From assembly GCA_903813345.2 (NCBI GenBank), contig CAIIXF020000001.1:25967915-26031914 (forward strand): a stretch of DNA of 64,000 nt. The letters are read 5' to 3'. The notes beneath the pieces are model-generated. The model was not told the DNA's origin, searched no databases, and saw only the letters and a list, made by a program, of their open reading frames with translations. The position numbers and the translations under genes were made by a program. The stretch comes from Owenia fusiformis. Lineage: Eukaryota; Annelida; Polychaeta; Sabellida; Oweniidae. Shown piece after piece: positions 1 to 13,000 of this stretch (within the stretch, counting starts at the first letter, position 1; each line of letters starts with the position of its first letter).

Positions 1-220
1 CTTGTAGATGATTTTGAAAAAAATTGAAGTCAGTCTAAACAGTATTTGTCAAGTTACTGGAAGTTGTAAGAATTTGTTACAGATGCTGTGATCGCCGAGT
101 GCCATCCACCGATCACTGTCACAATAAAATGGAGACCATGACAATATGTTTAGACTGACTTCAAATTTTTTCATAATCATCTTTTTTTATGTCACTTTTT
201 GGTGGTGACATAACAATATG
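1..220. mobile_element. Hairpin-type short repeat (GGTGGTGACATAACAATATG family)
   Basis: The arm at about 8-41 (gatgattttg, then gaagtcagtctaaac) recurs inverted at about 146-182. The right part ends in TTTTTGGTGGTGACATAACA. The same sequence closes the satellite array at 16573-16772 and occurs as a fragment near 17270-17303. It is non-coding and part of the last dystrobrevin intron in view. The left end may lie outside the window. Confidence 0.65.
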
Positions 221-959
221 GCTAACAACTAAAAAAATGTTATAATGAGGTCATAGTGTTTTTATGAGTCAAGTTTAACTGTATACACTGTCTATGACAT
301 GCCAACTAACTATTACTAAACACTCCAGGGAATTTCATGTAGCTATATAATTGCCTTAGATTTTCAATACAATTTTTTATTCAGTTTTTCATTTTTAGTT
401 TGAATTTGCACCTTGGCTTTAAATATTCAAAGTTTTTGTTTAAGTTTTATTGAGTTTGATTCATTTTTTTCTTATCCAATCAGCCATTCGTGACACTTTA
501 CTCCAAGGCACCCCCCCCACACACTAATGGCTTTCCATTACCAAGAAAATAACAATTCCACAAGGATAGCTTTCTGCCATCATAATAGATGGAAATATTG
601 GTGTTCCTGAGTTCTTGTGAAATGTGACATCTTTATGAATAATGATGAATCTTTATGAATATAGGATCGAACCCCATGATTACCTACATAGAGCAGTGCC
701 TAGCAAGATATAATGTCACATTTACCAATTGTCAGTTCCCCATGCAACTTCTACTGTTCAAGAACACAGTCTAATTCGACTCTAAACGTTCACTCTTGAA
801 GTGCTGTCAAGTACTGCCAATTTTTACTTAATTTGAAAAAATCGCTGTAAAAACTTCATCAAGAAACCTGAACCAAAATGATTTTTTTTTAATCTTAAAA
901 TTTCTGGGCAATATAAGGGAAGGGCTACATTACCCTAGGGCTTATATAAAAGTGCTTAC

Positions 960-1068
960 CATTTTCTACACCTCCCATACGATGTAATATAGGCAACCAC
1001 ATGAGGCACTGGGGACCCGGATCGGACATTAACGTGTCTAGGAAATCATTCACTGTGATCTTCAACTT
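960..1068 (-). CDS. DTNA/DTNB-like: Dystrobrevin exon: end of second EF-hand-like domain
   Basis: Last dystrobrevin exon in the window, 109 nt. It starts in phase 0 after a ttattccag acceptor and ends in phase 1 at G|GTAAGC. It encodes 36 residues including [18 protein letters not shown] followed by LHRMGGVEN. These match the dystrobrevin stretch just before the ZZ zinc finger (vertebrate: [18 protein letters not shown]). The phase fits the preceding exon, which ends on a whole GGG codon. The next exon, expected to start the ZZ domain, is not in bases 1-959, so it lies outside the window. The EF-hand-like folds in this family are mainly structural and their calcium ligands are poorly kept. 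Confidence 0.92.
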
Positions 1069-4000
1069 CTGGAATAAAAAATAAATAAATATTACGATCA
1101 GCAAAATCGATATCCATAAATCTTATTTTGCAATTTTAGTACATGTGGCTATGATGATTCCTTTAATGAATATTATTTTATTTTTAAATGAAGGTAAAAT
1201 AATAAAACATATTTCCAAGAAGAAATATAACATGTTATTTGCATGGCAACTTTTTTCATAATTCACAGAATAAATTGATTATCAATAATTGGTATAGGAA
1301 TATTAGACCTCAGAATATGAAAAATTGAAACTCAAGCTTTAAATTCTTAAATAAAGACTCAATAACATAGCAAATCTCACCCCATCAAAGCAAGCCCTTG
1401 AAGCTGTATCATTGTAACCGAAAGATGGGCCTTCATAGACTGCTGTGGGAATTGCAAGTAGATCCTTGAGGTACTCTTCAAACTTGGACTTCACCATCAC
1501 TCCATTCTTGTCTGATATCTGCATGAAAACATCTAAAAGCAAACAATCACAAATAGTGTATCAGTAATCACCCATTCTTGTCTGATATCTGCATGAAAAC
1601 ATCTAAAAACACTCAATCACAAATAGTGTATCAGTAATCACCCATTCTTGTCTGATATCTGCATGAAAACATCTAAAAACACACAATCACAAATAGTGTA
1701 TCAGTAATCACCCATTCTTGTCTGATATCTGCATGAAAACATCTTAAAACACACAATCACAAATACTGTATCAGTGATCACCCATTCTTGTCTGATATCT
1801 AACAGATCAAAACACGTCCTTAAAATACCTGTAAATCATGGTGCTTAAGATCACAAAAGGTGTGCTATATATCATAATACCTGACACTTTATTGCAGACT
1901 GATTCTAACCTTAATAGTGACAAATAGGAAATGAAAGTATTTATATGGCGTTAATTATATATAAAGCCTGATATAAGTCTGCGGTGGTAATTAGACATCT
2001 AGGAAGTACTAAGAGACCAAGACAGATTAGACCTGATGCATAAATGAGATTGAAAAGTAAGAAGATTGTCTGACCGGAAACCTCTGAGATCAATTAGCAT
2101 AGCTAGGTTTTCCTCTTGCTAATATTTTCTTATAATCTTCATACAGATAAACTGACATTTATTGTGTTGATAAGCTTTAGTTTTTTCATGTGTTGCCCAT
2201 TGAACTTCCCAATCTTTCAAGAAACATTTACCAAAGCCGTTATTTTGGTTAAATTGAAAACTGCAGAGTTCTCAAATCACGAGGCTCTGTTTGTTGTCAC
2301 TGTTTGTTATTTAGTGACACCACTGAGTCAATCTTCTAATCTTGAACATTTCTGAATCAAGAACTAGCTTCAGATATACAGTCAAGAAACTCCAAGAAAA
2401 CATTGTACAATTGTGTATTTGACCAATCGACTTGCTTGATGTCTCAACAAGATTCATCAAGATATTAATTCCATGTATATGTACTGTACTTACATTGAAG
2501 TTTATCCACAAGTTTCCCAGAGCAGAGGGTTGATAGCACCACCTTCAAACTAAGCACCCTCACTCTGCCTTTACCATCTCTGCAAGAGAATACAACATAT
2601 GTTTATCCTTACAAAGAGAACACAATAAGCAATATATGAATATCAGAAATATACAAAAATGATATGAACTAACAAAGATCAATCAACCTAAATGATATCC
2701 TAGCCTTGCTCGGAATTTGACGTATTTAAAAATATTATTTTGTTATTCATATTATGTTTAGTTGAAGTTTATATTTATTCAAAATGTATTTCTTATTTCA
2801 ATAAAGTCTGTTGTCTTAACAACAGTGAATGGGAAGATGAATTATTAATAGAACTTAGATTGAGATGACATCAAAGTGCAGTTTTAATGCTTTTGTGTTA
2901 TGTCACTACACTCGTATATTTCTGTAGTTTATCTCTGCAGTTGGAAGTATAAAGCACATGCCAGAGTGAAAAGATCAATTCATTTGTTGACACAAGAAAC
3001 AATGTGGGTAGACAGTATGAAAAGAACTTTATTTCTAGGCAAACTAAATTAATGGATATTGAAATATAATCTGGAAATGTGGTAAACATGTATATCATAT
3101 ATCATTGAGGTTGTCATCCCAAAATATGGTGTTATTTAAAGCAATAATATCAACCATTCTATTGTTGAAGTTCATTAAAGGGTTTTAATGTAATGATTAT
3201 CTTTATTTAAATTATTCATTATACCCAGTATTCACTCAATATTTATCAATTTGATAGGAAGAGTAAAAATATTGATGTAGATGTTAAAACTGATATCCTG
3301 TAAATACCCCTTTTGGATGGTGGTGAGATTAAAATATCAACAAAACTATTCCAAGTCTTTTCAGGGCAGAGGTACTTCTCGTAAGTTTCTAAATGACGAA
3401 GAAGATTTAAGCTCCCATAAGGCAACAAAAACTTAATGTGCGTCAGTTCTGGATAATAGTTTACTAAAAAAAAACTATTTAAAAAAAAAATGTAAATGTA
3501 CAATTTGTCAGTATATGTTCCTTACAGATCATATCCGTTGAACAACCAGTTAAGTGCCAAACTTATACTTTCTTCTACATCTATCTGTTGGTTGGTTGAC
3601 AGCCTTTTGTTCAGGTGAAAGTATATAGAGGTCAGGATCTGTTCAACACGTGTAATATTTAATTCTGTCCCATGTTCTAGTGTGTTGAGACCATTTTCAC
3701 GGAAGGCTTCAATGATGTTCCAAATATCCACTAAGTACACTGGAAATAAAACGTATTAGAATATTAATTGATGTGGATACAATTTGCAAATTGTGATTTC
3801 TTTGTACTGTCATGTACTATCATGTATTTCTTTGTTTTTAGCTTTCATCAGTGATTCTAAAGCTTAGTCTACCAAAGAAAAGAAAAATTATGGAATTGAT
3901 GTAAAAGGGAGACTAACATGTTCTTCCTAAGACAAAATGGCACCATTTATAGTATTCACATGGCGAAAAAAGAAAAAGCTAATTTCCCCCAAAACGAGGA

Positions 4001-7000
4001 AAAGGAAGAGCAGGTACCAATTCAGAAAACTACAAGTACAAATCCTCCATAAAATGGATATGATCATTAATTAAGACCAAGAGAGCCCAAAACAACCCTG
4101 TTGGTGTGTAAAAGAGATTTGTAATTACTGACATTATAGTCTATTTGTCACCCCTATACATCCAATAGTGAATCAGAAATTGTTAAAAGTACGATGTTTT
4201 ATGGTCGAGTTATGATAATAAGGGTTTTCTGAAGTGATTTAACTGGGTTGCCAAAAAAGCTTGTTTGGGGAAAAAATTATATAGGCTGATTAGGGAGGGT
4301 TGCAATCGCTTAACATGGCGTTGACTATTGACTTAGCGTTGGGATACCACCATATACCTAGTATGTTACCATGGGAATAGATACAAAATTTTTCCCCAAA
4401 GTTATTTTTTTGGCAACCCAGCTAATTCACTCCAATAATCCCTAATGATAGTATTTACGCAGAAAAACATCAAACTTTTAACTATTCATACGTTCATAAA
4501 ATGACAAATGGACTATTAGCAAAGTACCAGATTGCATTCTAGTTCCTATGTACATGCATAACTAACCTGATCTGATGACTCAGGTTCACCAGTGCAGTGA
4601 AGTGAGCCAAGTCATAAATCACCATATAATAGCAGAATTATGCTTTATGAAAGCCATAATTCAAAATAGTTCCATCAAAATGAAAGCATAACATTTCGAA
4701 AATCAGTAAATGGGTAAGAATATAAATCATAAATCTATATCTTATAGTGTTATTTTCATGCTATCACGATAACCTCTGCTGAGTAGACCATTAATCAAAA
4801 TCCATTTCAATATCTTGCCATTACACGAACATAAAAATAAAGCCTCCTTAAATTGGCTTTTTGTGTATCATATTTTACTGGTACAATATCGAAATTGATT
4901 ACGAAGGACTCCAGTTTCCAATTTAAGAGTTAAGTCGTTCAGTTTGTAATTATATCAATCATCCAAAAATTGGGACACTGGCATTGACTTGATTTCCTAT
5001 TAAAAATCCTATAGATTTGTCTTTGACAAGGTTAAGCCTTATTTGAGTATTACTCCTAATAAGAACCAATGCTTGTAAATTACAGATGGAAATCAAGAAA
5101 AATCAAAGTCTATATTACAAGCTAAGAATATGTACCTTAAAGATTCCTTTTACTTCTTGTGTGTCAAATACATGCTTTAAACTAGATAATGGCAACTCTA
5201 CAGAATAGAGTGCCAACTGCCAAACTGAACAACAAAATAGGGGGAATAACAAATGACCGAATGACTGAATAACAAAACAGTCAACAGATAGATGCATGTG
5301 CAGAATATATTACAGAGATCCATTATCCATATAACTTGAGAAATATACAAAGTCAGATATTTAATCAAGAACTTCGATTTAAAGGACCAAAAATGACAGC
5401 CATCTAAAATAAGCAGATTATGATTCTAATTTGAAGTTTTTAAGTTTATAGTATTTTGTGAAAAATAGTGGCTATTTTGAAAAGGACGCCTTGATTTATT
5501 TCCTTTGAGCAGTTGTTTTATACATCAACATCACGAGGATATTTTAAATATGAACCAAATTGGATGAGGACTACTTGAATTGTCATTCAGACAGAAGGAC
5601 AGATTGCTTCTCTATATCTAAGAAAAGTAATGTGTTCTAATCTGTTCCAATGTCCAAGTACATGTACCTGCTGCTATTTAAACTGAGATACTGAGACTGA
5701 GATAACACATAGATTTGTGTTTGATTATTTGCAAATGGGACAATAGAATAAACTAAACCATTCTGGATTTTGAACAATATATGAATGTAAATCCAACAAT
5801 TGTTTTACACATCTATTTCAGGTACAATTGACTTCAAATTCAGTGAGCCCAAAATACTACATTGATTGCATTATTGTATATTGCCTACATCAGAAAACAA
5901 GGTATTAACATACAAAATATCACCACCTGCCATTTGTTACAGACATTGACCACCAACACCAAACAGCGAATACCATCCATAAAAAGTTGGAAACATATAG
6001 CTAGATATGGTTGGAATATTTAAATCTGTCACCAATTCAAGATAAATTACTGTATACAATTATTGACCTCTCCAGAGGTTTACTGTCAAAATTATATCCC
6101 GAGACTGTAAACCGAGACCGTAGGTCGAGGTTTACAGTCGAGGGATATAATTTTGACAGTAAACCGAATGGAGAGGTCTATAATTGTTTTGTTAGTCCGA
6201 AGAATATCTTAGATTTTTCTGACCCTTGAAGTTGACTTGAAGTTGGATCCAGACCCTCGAGACGTTCATGTTGTATTTCAGTATATCGGCAGTAAGTTCA
6301 CTCAATGGAGTCAAATTACTCTCCTGGGCGAAGTCCACTAAAAGCTTTGTACAAAGTTTTAGATTTTTCTTCGTATTTTGACTGTCTTTACTCTCTAAGA
6401 GACTAATAATATCCTCTTCAACATTTTTGAAACGGCTAGTGCTAGCGGCGGCCATTTTATCGTCTGATAATGACGTCATTTTAGTGGAATGCTGGGAATA
6501 TTATTCACCGGCAATGCATTGCGCGGTGTACAGTTAAAATTATTCACCGCTCGTTGACCAATCAAAAACGAGTATTTCAACTGAGGTACTAACAATAAAT
6601 GTTATCTTATAAAGTTCCAAAGTGACCTTAATAAGTAGTTTTATTAATCTCATAATCAATATTGACCTTACAGGGAAAGTTGGATTAATTTGTCATAATA
6701 TGGTGCACAAGCAATAGAACTCTATCTCAGTAAATGAAAACAACTTCTCAGATAAAAGGGAGAACAAAATGTTATCAGATTTAAATTCACAAGACAAATG
6801 TTGACGAGAACAATTGCTCATAGAATCAATCAATATGAATTCTAGCCTGTAGATGATGGAAAATTATTTCAACATATTCAATAGACATGGATCAGGCTGT
6901 AGCCAGCTTTCTCCAATAGGGGTTCACTTTTCCAAAAATTCCAGGGGAGTTAACATTTTACAATTCTGGCCTAAAATCAATTTTAAAAAGTACTCAGATT

Positions 7001-10000
7001 GGTGAAAAACTGTATAATTTTTGGCCAAGGGGCTCGAACTCCCTGACCCCGCCTCAGGGCTACTGGCCTGAGGATTAATTCATACAATTGTAACATCTTT
7101 CCGATATTTGTATTAAATGGATTTGCATAATAGGGAACCTGTCAAAAGTTGATGCTGGATATGGTGGGGGAGGGTCAGAGACACAACTCGCTCAATGTTA
7201 TATCAGATACTGTATCACGCGGTACTAACTTTGACCGTTAATATGAATTTTTGACCTACCAGATGCTTGAAAATCAAGGATTGCGAGTCTCATACTGCAC
7301 TGTTTTTCTTCAAACTTATACCATTAAAAGCAAAACAAAATTGCCTTTATGTCGGTGCATTACTTTATTGTAAAGAGTCCCTCGTTCTAGCAGCGTTTTG
7401 GTCCCCAGCTGTTAGAAGGCCTTCTTACAGATGGGGACCAAAATGCTGCTGGAAGTAGGGACTCTGTTTAAGAGAATAATGTACCATCAGAAAGGGATTT
7501 TTGTTATGCTTTGAATGGAACAAGTTTGAACAAAAACGGTGCAGTATGAGACTCGTAAACCTTGATTTTCAAACATCGGATAGGTCAAAAATTCAAATTA
7601 AACGGTCGAAGTTAGGACCGTGTGTGTATTAAAATATAAACAGCCACTACTATAAAGCATGCTTAGAGAAAATGATACTCACAATTGGTTCGTTTCTGTA
7701 TGAATCTAAGTTTACAAGCTGTCCTGTATGTTGCAAAACGAATCACATCGAAATTCTGTGCTCCTGAAAGACAATTATAAATATCTAATAAACATTTATA
7801 AATGATTTTCATGTTCAAGTCGACAAATTAGAGTGATGTAACATTGTTTGCAATGTTTCATGGTGTGATAAGTCTATATATCACTTATATGTACTTATGC
7901 ATGTCTAACTAATAAATCATCAGAATCATACTTGCATTATAACATGACTTACTCATATCAGTGACGAGGTGCTTGTAGGCAGTGTTGGAGCGCTTGGAGG
8001 GGGTTGTGCTGGTCTCATCTAGCATGGTTGTATCCTCCATTGAACCAAGATGTCCTGCAAGTATTCAAAGAAACACATATCATTACTAATAATGTTTAAT
8101 GTATGATTAACATGGTTTTCTCTAATGAATACCTCAATATTACACTCATTTTAATACCTCATTTTAAACAACACCTTTTCAAAACTATGTTCCTCAATTT
8201 ACTAATTCTGAACATGGCACAAATAAAATTCTGTATTTCTGGTAAACACATTTCTCTGGTAAACACATTTCTCTGGTAAACACTTCTCTCTGATAAACAC
8301 TTCTCTGCATATTGCGCCAAACACATTCTCCGGCAAGTACTTTGAATACATCTCTCTCCATGTCTTACTCCATTGTAAATACTTGAATACTTCAGTTTTT
8401 GGAAAAACACTTCCTTTACTTGAACCATGCTATACCAGACTTCACAATACTCACATGTCAAACATTTCCCATATTATCCTTGATTATTTACAGTTCTATG
8501 GGTTCAAACCTTCAAATCACCTGTCTTAAATGACAGTTTTGTTGAATGATACCAATCTTCCTCAAAGTATTGACAATTTTGACAAGTACATCTTGATATA
8601 AACATTTTGCAGCATAGACATCTTCCAGACTACTGTTTGAAGATCATCTAAGAGTTAGTCCGGTGGCCAAGAAGGAAGGGGTCGTTTTAGGGTATAAAGT
8701 TTTTTTCTTTGCATATTCTGATAGTACTTGACATTCTTAAGTAAATTAAACAATCTGCAAAATTTTATAGGTTGAGCATTTTTTTCTGCTGACTCAGCAA
8801 ATTTTTTACTTTATTTTTCAATTATTCTAATTTATCTCACTGAAAAATATATTGTGAGGTTATATTAAGCACTTATTTAACACAGACCTCTTCAAAACTC
8901 GACAAATGCATAAAATTATAATGTCTTAAAAAGTGCTGAGTCATCATTTTTTCTAGTAATTGTTTTTTTGCAGATTTATATCGCTAATCTTAGAAAATCC
9001 AAGTTTTAAGATCAATATTTCACAAACTAATGCATTTGTAGGCAAAGGCAAATTGCTTTTAATTGGTTATTATCCCAGACATAGAGTGAAGTCCTCCACC
9101 CATTCGTCTGTTATCAAGATGGCCACCACTTTAAAAATGACGGGACTATTTCGCGAAAATATTAACTCTTTATTTTTAAACCAAAGTACTGAATATTTTT
9201 TTTAAAATTTTGGTAGTATATTCACAACATCCATCTTTTCCACATATATTCTATGTTTTTCACCCTGCCCCCCCCCCCCCCGGGCTGAGTATAGGAGGGA
9301 GGGGGTGGGGAAAAAGAAATTTTCATTAATTTTGAGATCTTTCTGAAGTGTAGCTTTATTATACTCAAATGAAAGGCAATTTAGAGTGGATTGCAAATAT
9401 TGTATCATTTTTCTGATTCAGACCTCGAAAAATTCAAAATGGCTGCCTAATGTAGGATTACACAATAATTTCCTGATCCATTCAAAGTATGTCTATATGG
9501 CCGAGAGGGCTTGAGCGCCAGCACGTTCAAACTAGGCAATTAGGTGCTGTAACCACGAGTTTGAGACGTGTGTGCTCCTTGTGTTTATTCATTTATACTC
9601 AAATTGAAGTAGATAACAATCATTGTATTGTTTCTAGAGTAGAAATTCGCTATTACTCAGCGATTTCTTCAAAGTAAGGCTATATATTTAAGAAATATAG
9701 ACTGAAGAGCAGGTGTTATATCGACGATTACACCATGCAGGGCTAGGTACAAATGTTTTATGTACCCCGAACGACTGAAGGGAGTGAAGTGTTCGAAAGC
9801 TTTTGTGCCTAGCTCTATCATATGGGGTGTACGTATCCTAGCTTATTAGATATGGCATTGCATGCTCTAAATATTTAGATTTTAAGTCAAGACACAATAC
9901 TTTAGTGATCAAACTGTTAGGTCAAGGTTATACTTGTAAAAAGTTTAAGAAATACTTTCTGGTCTTTGCTGAAAAATACAAGTCATTAATTTCGAAGTTT

Positions 10001-13000
10001 TAAGTTTTACAACTTGAGATGCTGAAGGATGTAGGAATTGTTTAAGAAATTGGCGCTGAACTCACAATTTTTTCAATTGGCACCTTTTGAGGTGGATCCC
10101 AGCACTGGCATTAATGGTTGAGAAATAGGGATCGAAACCAGCCATAGTTCTCTCCTGATGACCATTGTGAATTATTGTGTTTTATGGATTATGGCGATGG
10201 CTTTTGCGAATGGATGTTGACCCTTTGAAACGCCTATGGACTTGTAGACTGGATTTTATCTATCCCACATCATTTGAGACTGAATGCTCTATTTTATATG
10301 AGTACTTGTATCTACAACTATTTTTGATGTTATGAGTATTGGATATCAATTTCTAATTTTTTCTTCAACATGTATTGTAATGACTTCAGTATGAATGAAA
10401 TGTCCCTTGGTGTTCTAGTCTTGGATTGTGATATTGGTTCTTGAATGGCGGGGGAAAGACATTGTTTCTTTTCATGTTAGATCATGGTTTTGGGATATAT
10501 GGGGTTTGTTTTTCTTGACTGGTATGCACTTAGAGTTTGCTTTTTCTTGCTAAGTTCCATTACAACTTTTGGTCCTTTCCCTTTGGCACTCGTGCTTAGA
10601 TATCTAAGGGGTGTATTTGTCGATATTACACATTATTCGTATTACCAGGGGTAGTGTTGAGGAATATACCCCAGGTGAAATTCTGATATATCTGTAATGT
10701 ATGCCTTTTAATATCTGTCAATTTGATCAAGGGTAGAGTAGATGGTAAATAATCACATCATGCCATATACAGATTCATGAATATATTGTAGTGTTCGTTG
10801 GGATTTGCTACTCCGTGGAGTTGTCGTTTTCTAGTTAGATAACTATTACATAATCAACACTGTCGCTGTACTGCTAAACAGTCATTTTCTCCTGAAGCGC
10901 GCCATCCAGCCATTCACATTTATGGGCTTCAAGACTTCTGATGAGACACACTGTATGTCTTCTGGTAAAGCTCCTAAGTAATAATTCTCAACTTTTTCTC
11001 AACTAAATTGTGTTGATTCAAGGGCGGATGGATTGGGACAATCTGCATATTTCAAGTTTTCCAATGAGCCCCCTTGAAATTTCTGCAATCTGCAAACGCC
11101 TTAATTGTTGGGGGTAGGGTTCGAACTTCATTGCTGTTGTAGATTGTTTTAATCGCTTTATATCCACCACTGCCCTCCCAGGTGATTTTCGCTGCATGGT
11201 GGACAGATTCTGCAACTGATGGTTGTGGTTATGATGCACAAGAAGAATATGCTATATATATCATTCCATGCCATATTCATTTGTAAGATGTTTAGCTTTA
11301 ATCATCATGGTCATCATTGTGCTAGGGTCGGATGGTTTCATGTCAGCCAATGGCTAGTACTTTGTTAAGGTGGCAGGCTTAACTGATTTCTCTTTCATTG
11401 TAGTCAATCTGGTAAAGTATCCTCCATACTTGGGGATTTAATAGCTCAATATTCTTTTTAGTTGTACTGCCAATATCACCAATGTATGGGTTGACTTCCA
11501 TCCATTCCAAAAGGACATGTTTGCTCCAAAATTGTTTGAAATTATCTGTATCAATCTAGATACAACAGCAGAAGCCTTGAACTCCAGCAGTATAGTCCCA
11601 AGCGATATTTGTAGAGGTAAATAATTGTAGATAACTAAGTTGGTGATTCAGTAATCTCTTAGAGGGGAAAGATCACAATTGTTATTTTTCACACCTCTAT
11701 GAAAATGGAATGTTAGTATAGTCACATTTTTCGTTTGGATGACATTTTTTGACAAATTAGTTTAAAAAGCATCATATTTTGTATCACATGATGACTTTAT
11801 AAATTGAGGTACATTGAATATAATTGCATGTGCTTCTATCAAAATATGTACTATAGGTATTATCTTTTAACAAAGTTTTTTTTTATTGTAATACTATGTA
11901 ATCAATCTCAAACTAGATATCAGCAACTTGCACAGATATTAAGACATACATACATTAGAGATATATAAGAAGTTTCACAGATTTAAGCATATGAGTGACC
12001 ATTAAGGGGTTTCAAAGGTATAAATCATCAAGACAATACTATTTGAAATCTAATATAGTATCATGTAACACTACTTTGAAAAGATCTTTAAGTAATACAG
12101 AATTCCTGCTCTATGCAGCCATTTTGAATCTTAAGGCATGAATTAGGAAAAACAATACTTTAACAGTGACCTGCTCTCACATTCCTTCAAATTGAATATA
12201 AAATACGCATACTTTGAAGATCACAAAATTATTGCGAAATCCCACACTAGGCGGCCATTTTGAATTTCAGGAGGCCCGAATCAGAAAAATGATACAATAT
12301 TTGCAATCTACTCTTAATTACCTTTCATTTGAGTATAATAAAGCTATACTTCAGAAAGATTTCAAAATTCCTGTTTTCCAGACCCCTCCCCCCATTCACG
12401 GCCCCTGGGGGTCAGGCTGAAAACATGCAATGTATGTTAAATTAAACCTTTGTTCTCTCTATCTCTCGAAAACACATATTTCTCAGTGGTCTAATAATTT
12501 TTAATGAATGTTAACATGTTATAACTTTCAAAGTGCCACGCCCCCTTTGAAATTAATTACATAATTATATGGTGCGATTAAAAAAAAAGCTCAACATATA
12601 TGATTTTGCAGATTATTTCATTTTAAAGAATACATGTGTAGCAATAGAAAAATGCACAGAAAAAAACTTTATACCTTAAAACGACCTTTAGCCTGTCAGA
12701 GGTATTTGGCAACTGGACTAAGTACCCTGTTCCCTATTAGCCAGCCAAACATCCCTCTTACAAGTACAGATGATTTTACAATTTTGAGACTAATATGATC
12801 TTAAAGGCCCCATATAAAGTTTAAACCACTTTGGCTTATATTGTAGTCTTACCCAATGTTATCAAAGTGTGATATGTGAAACTTTTTTTTTTAATTTCAA
12901 AAAGTGGTGTTTGATAGACTTTTTGTTCCAAAATTTGTGAATTTATTTAAAACCAACTTTTAGAGGTCACTCATATCTTCTAATTAGCCAAAATTCATAC

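Noticed and set aside
1-959. Search for the ZZ-domain exon of dystrobrevin
   Set aside because: No Cys/His-rich frame with splice sites was found; the exon must be outside the window.
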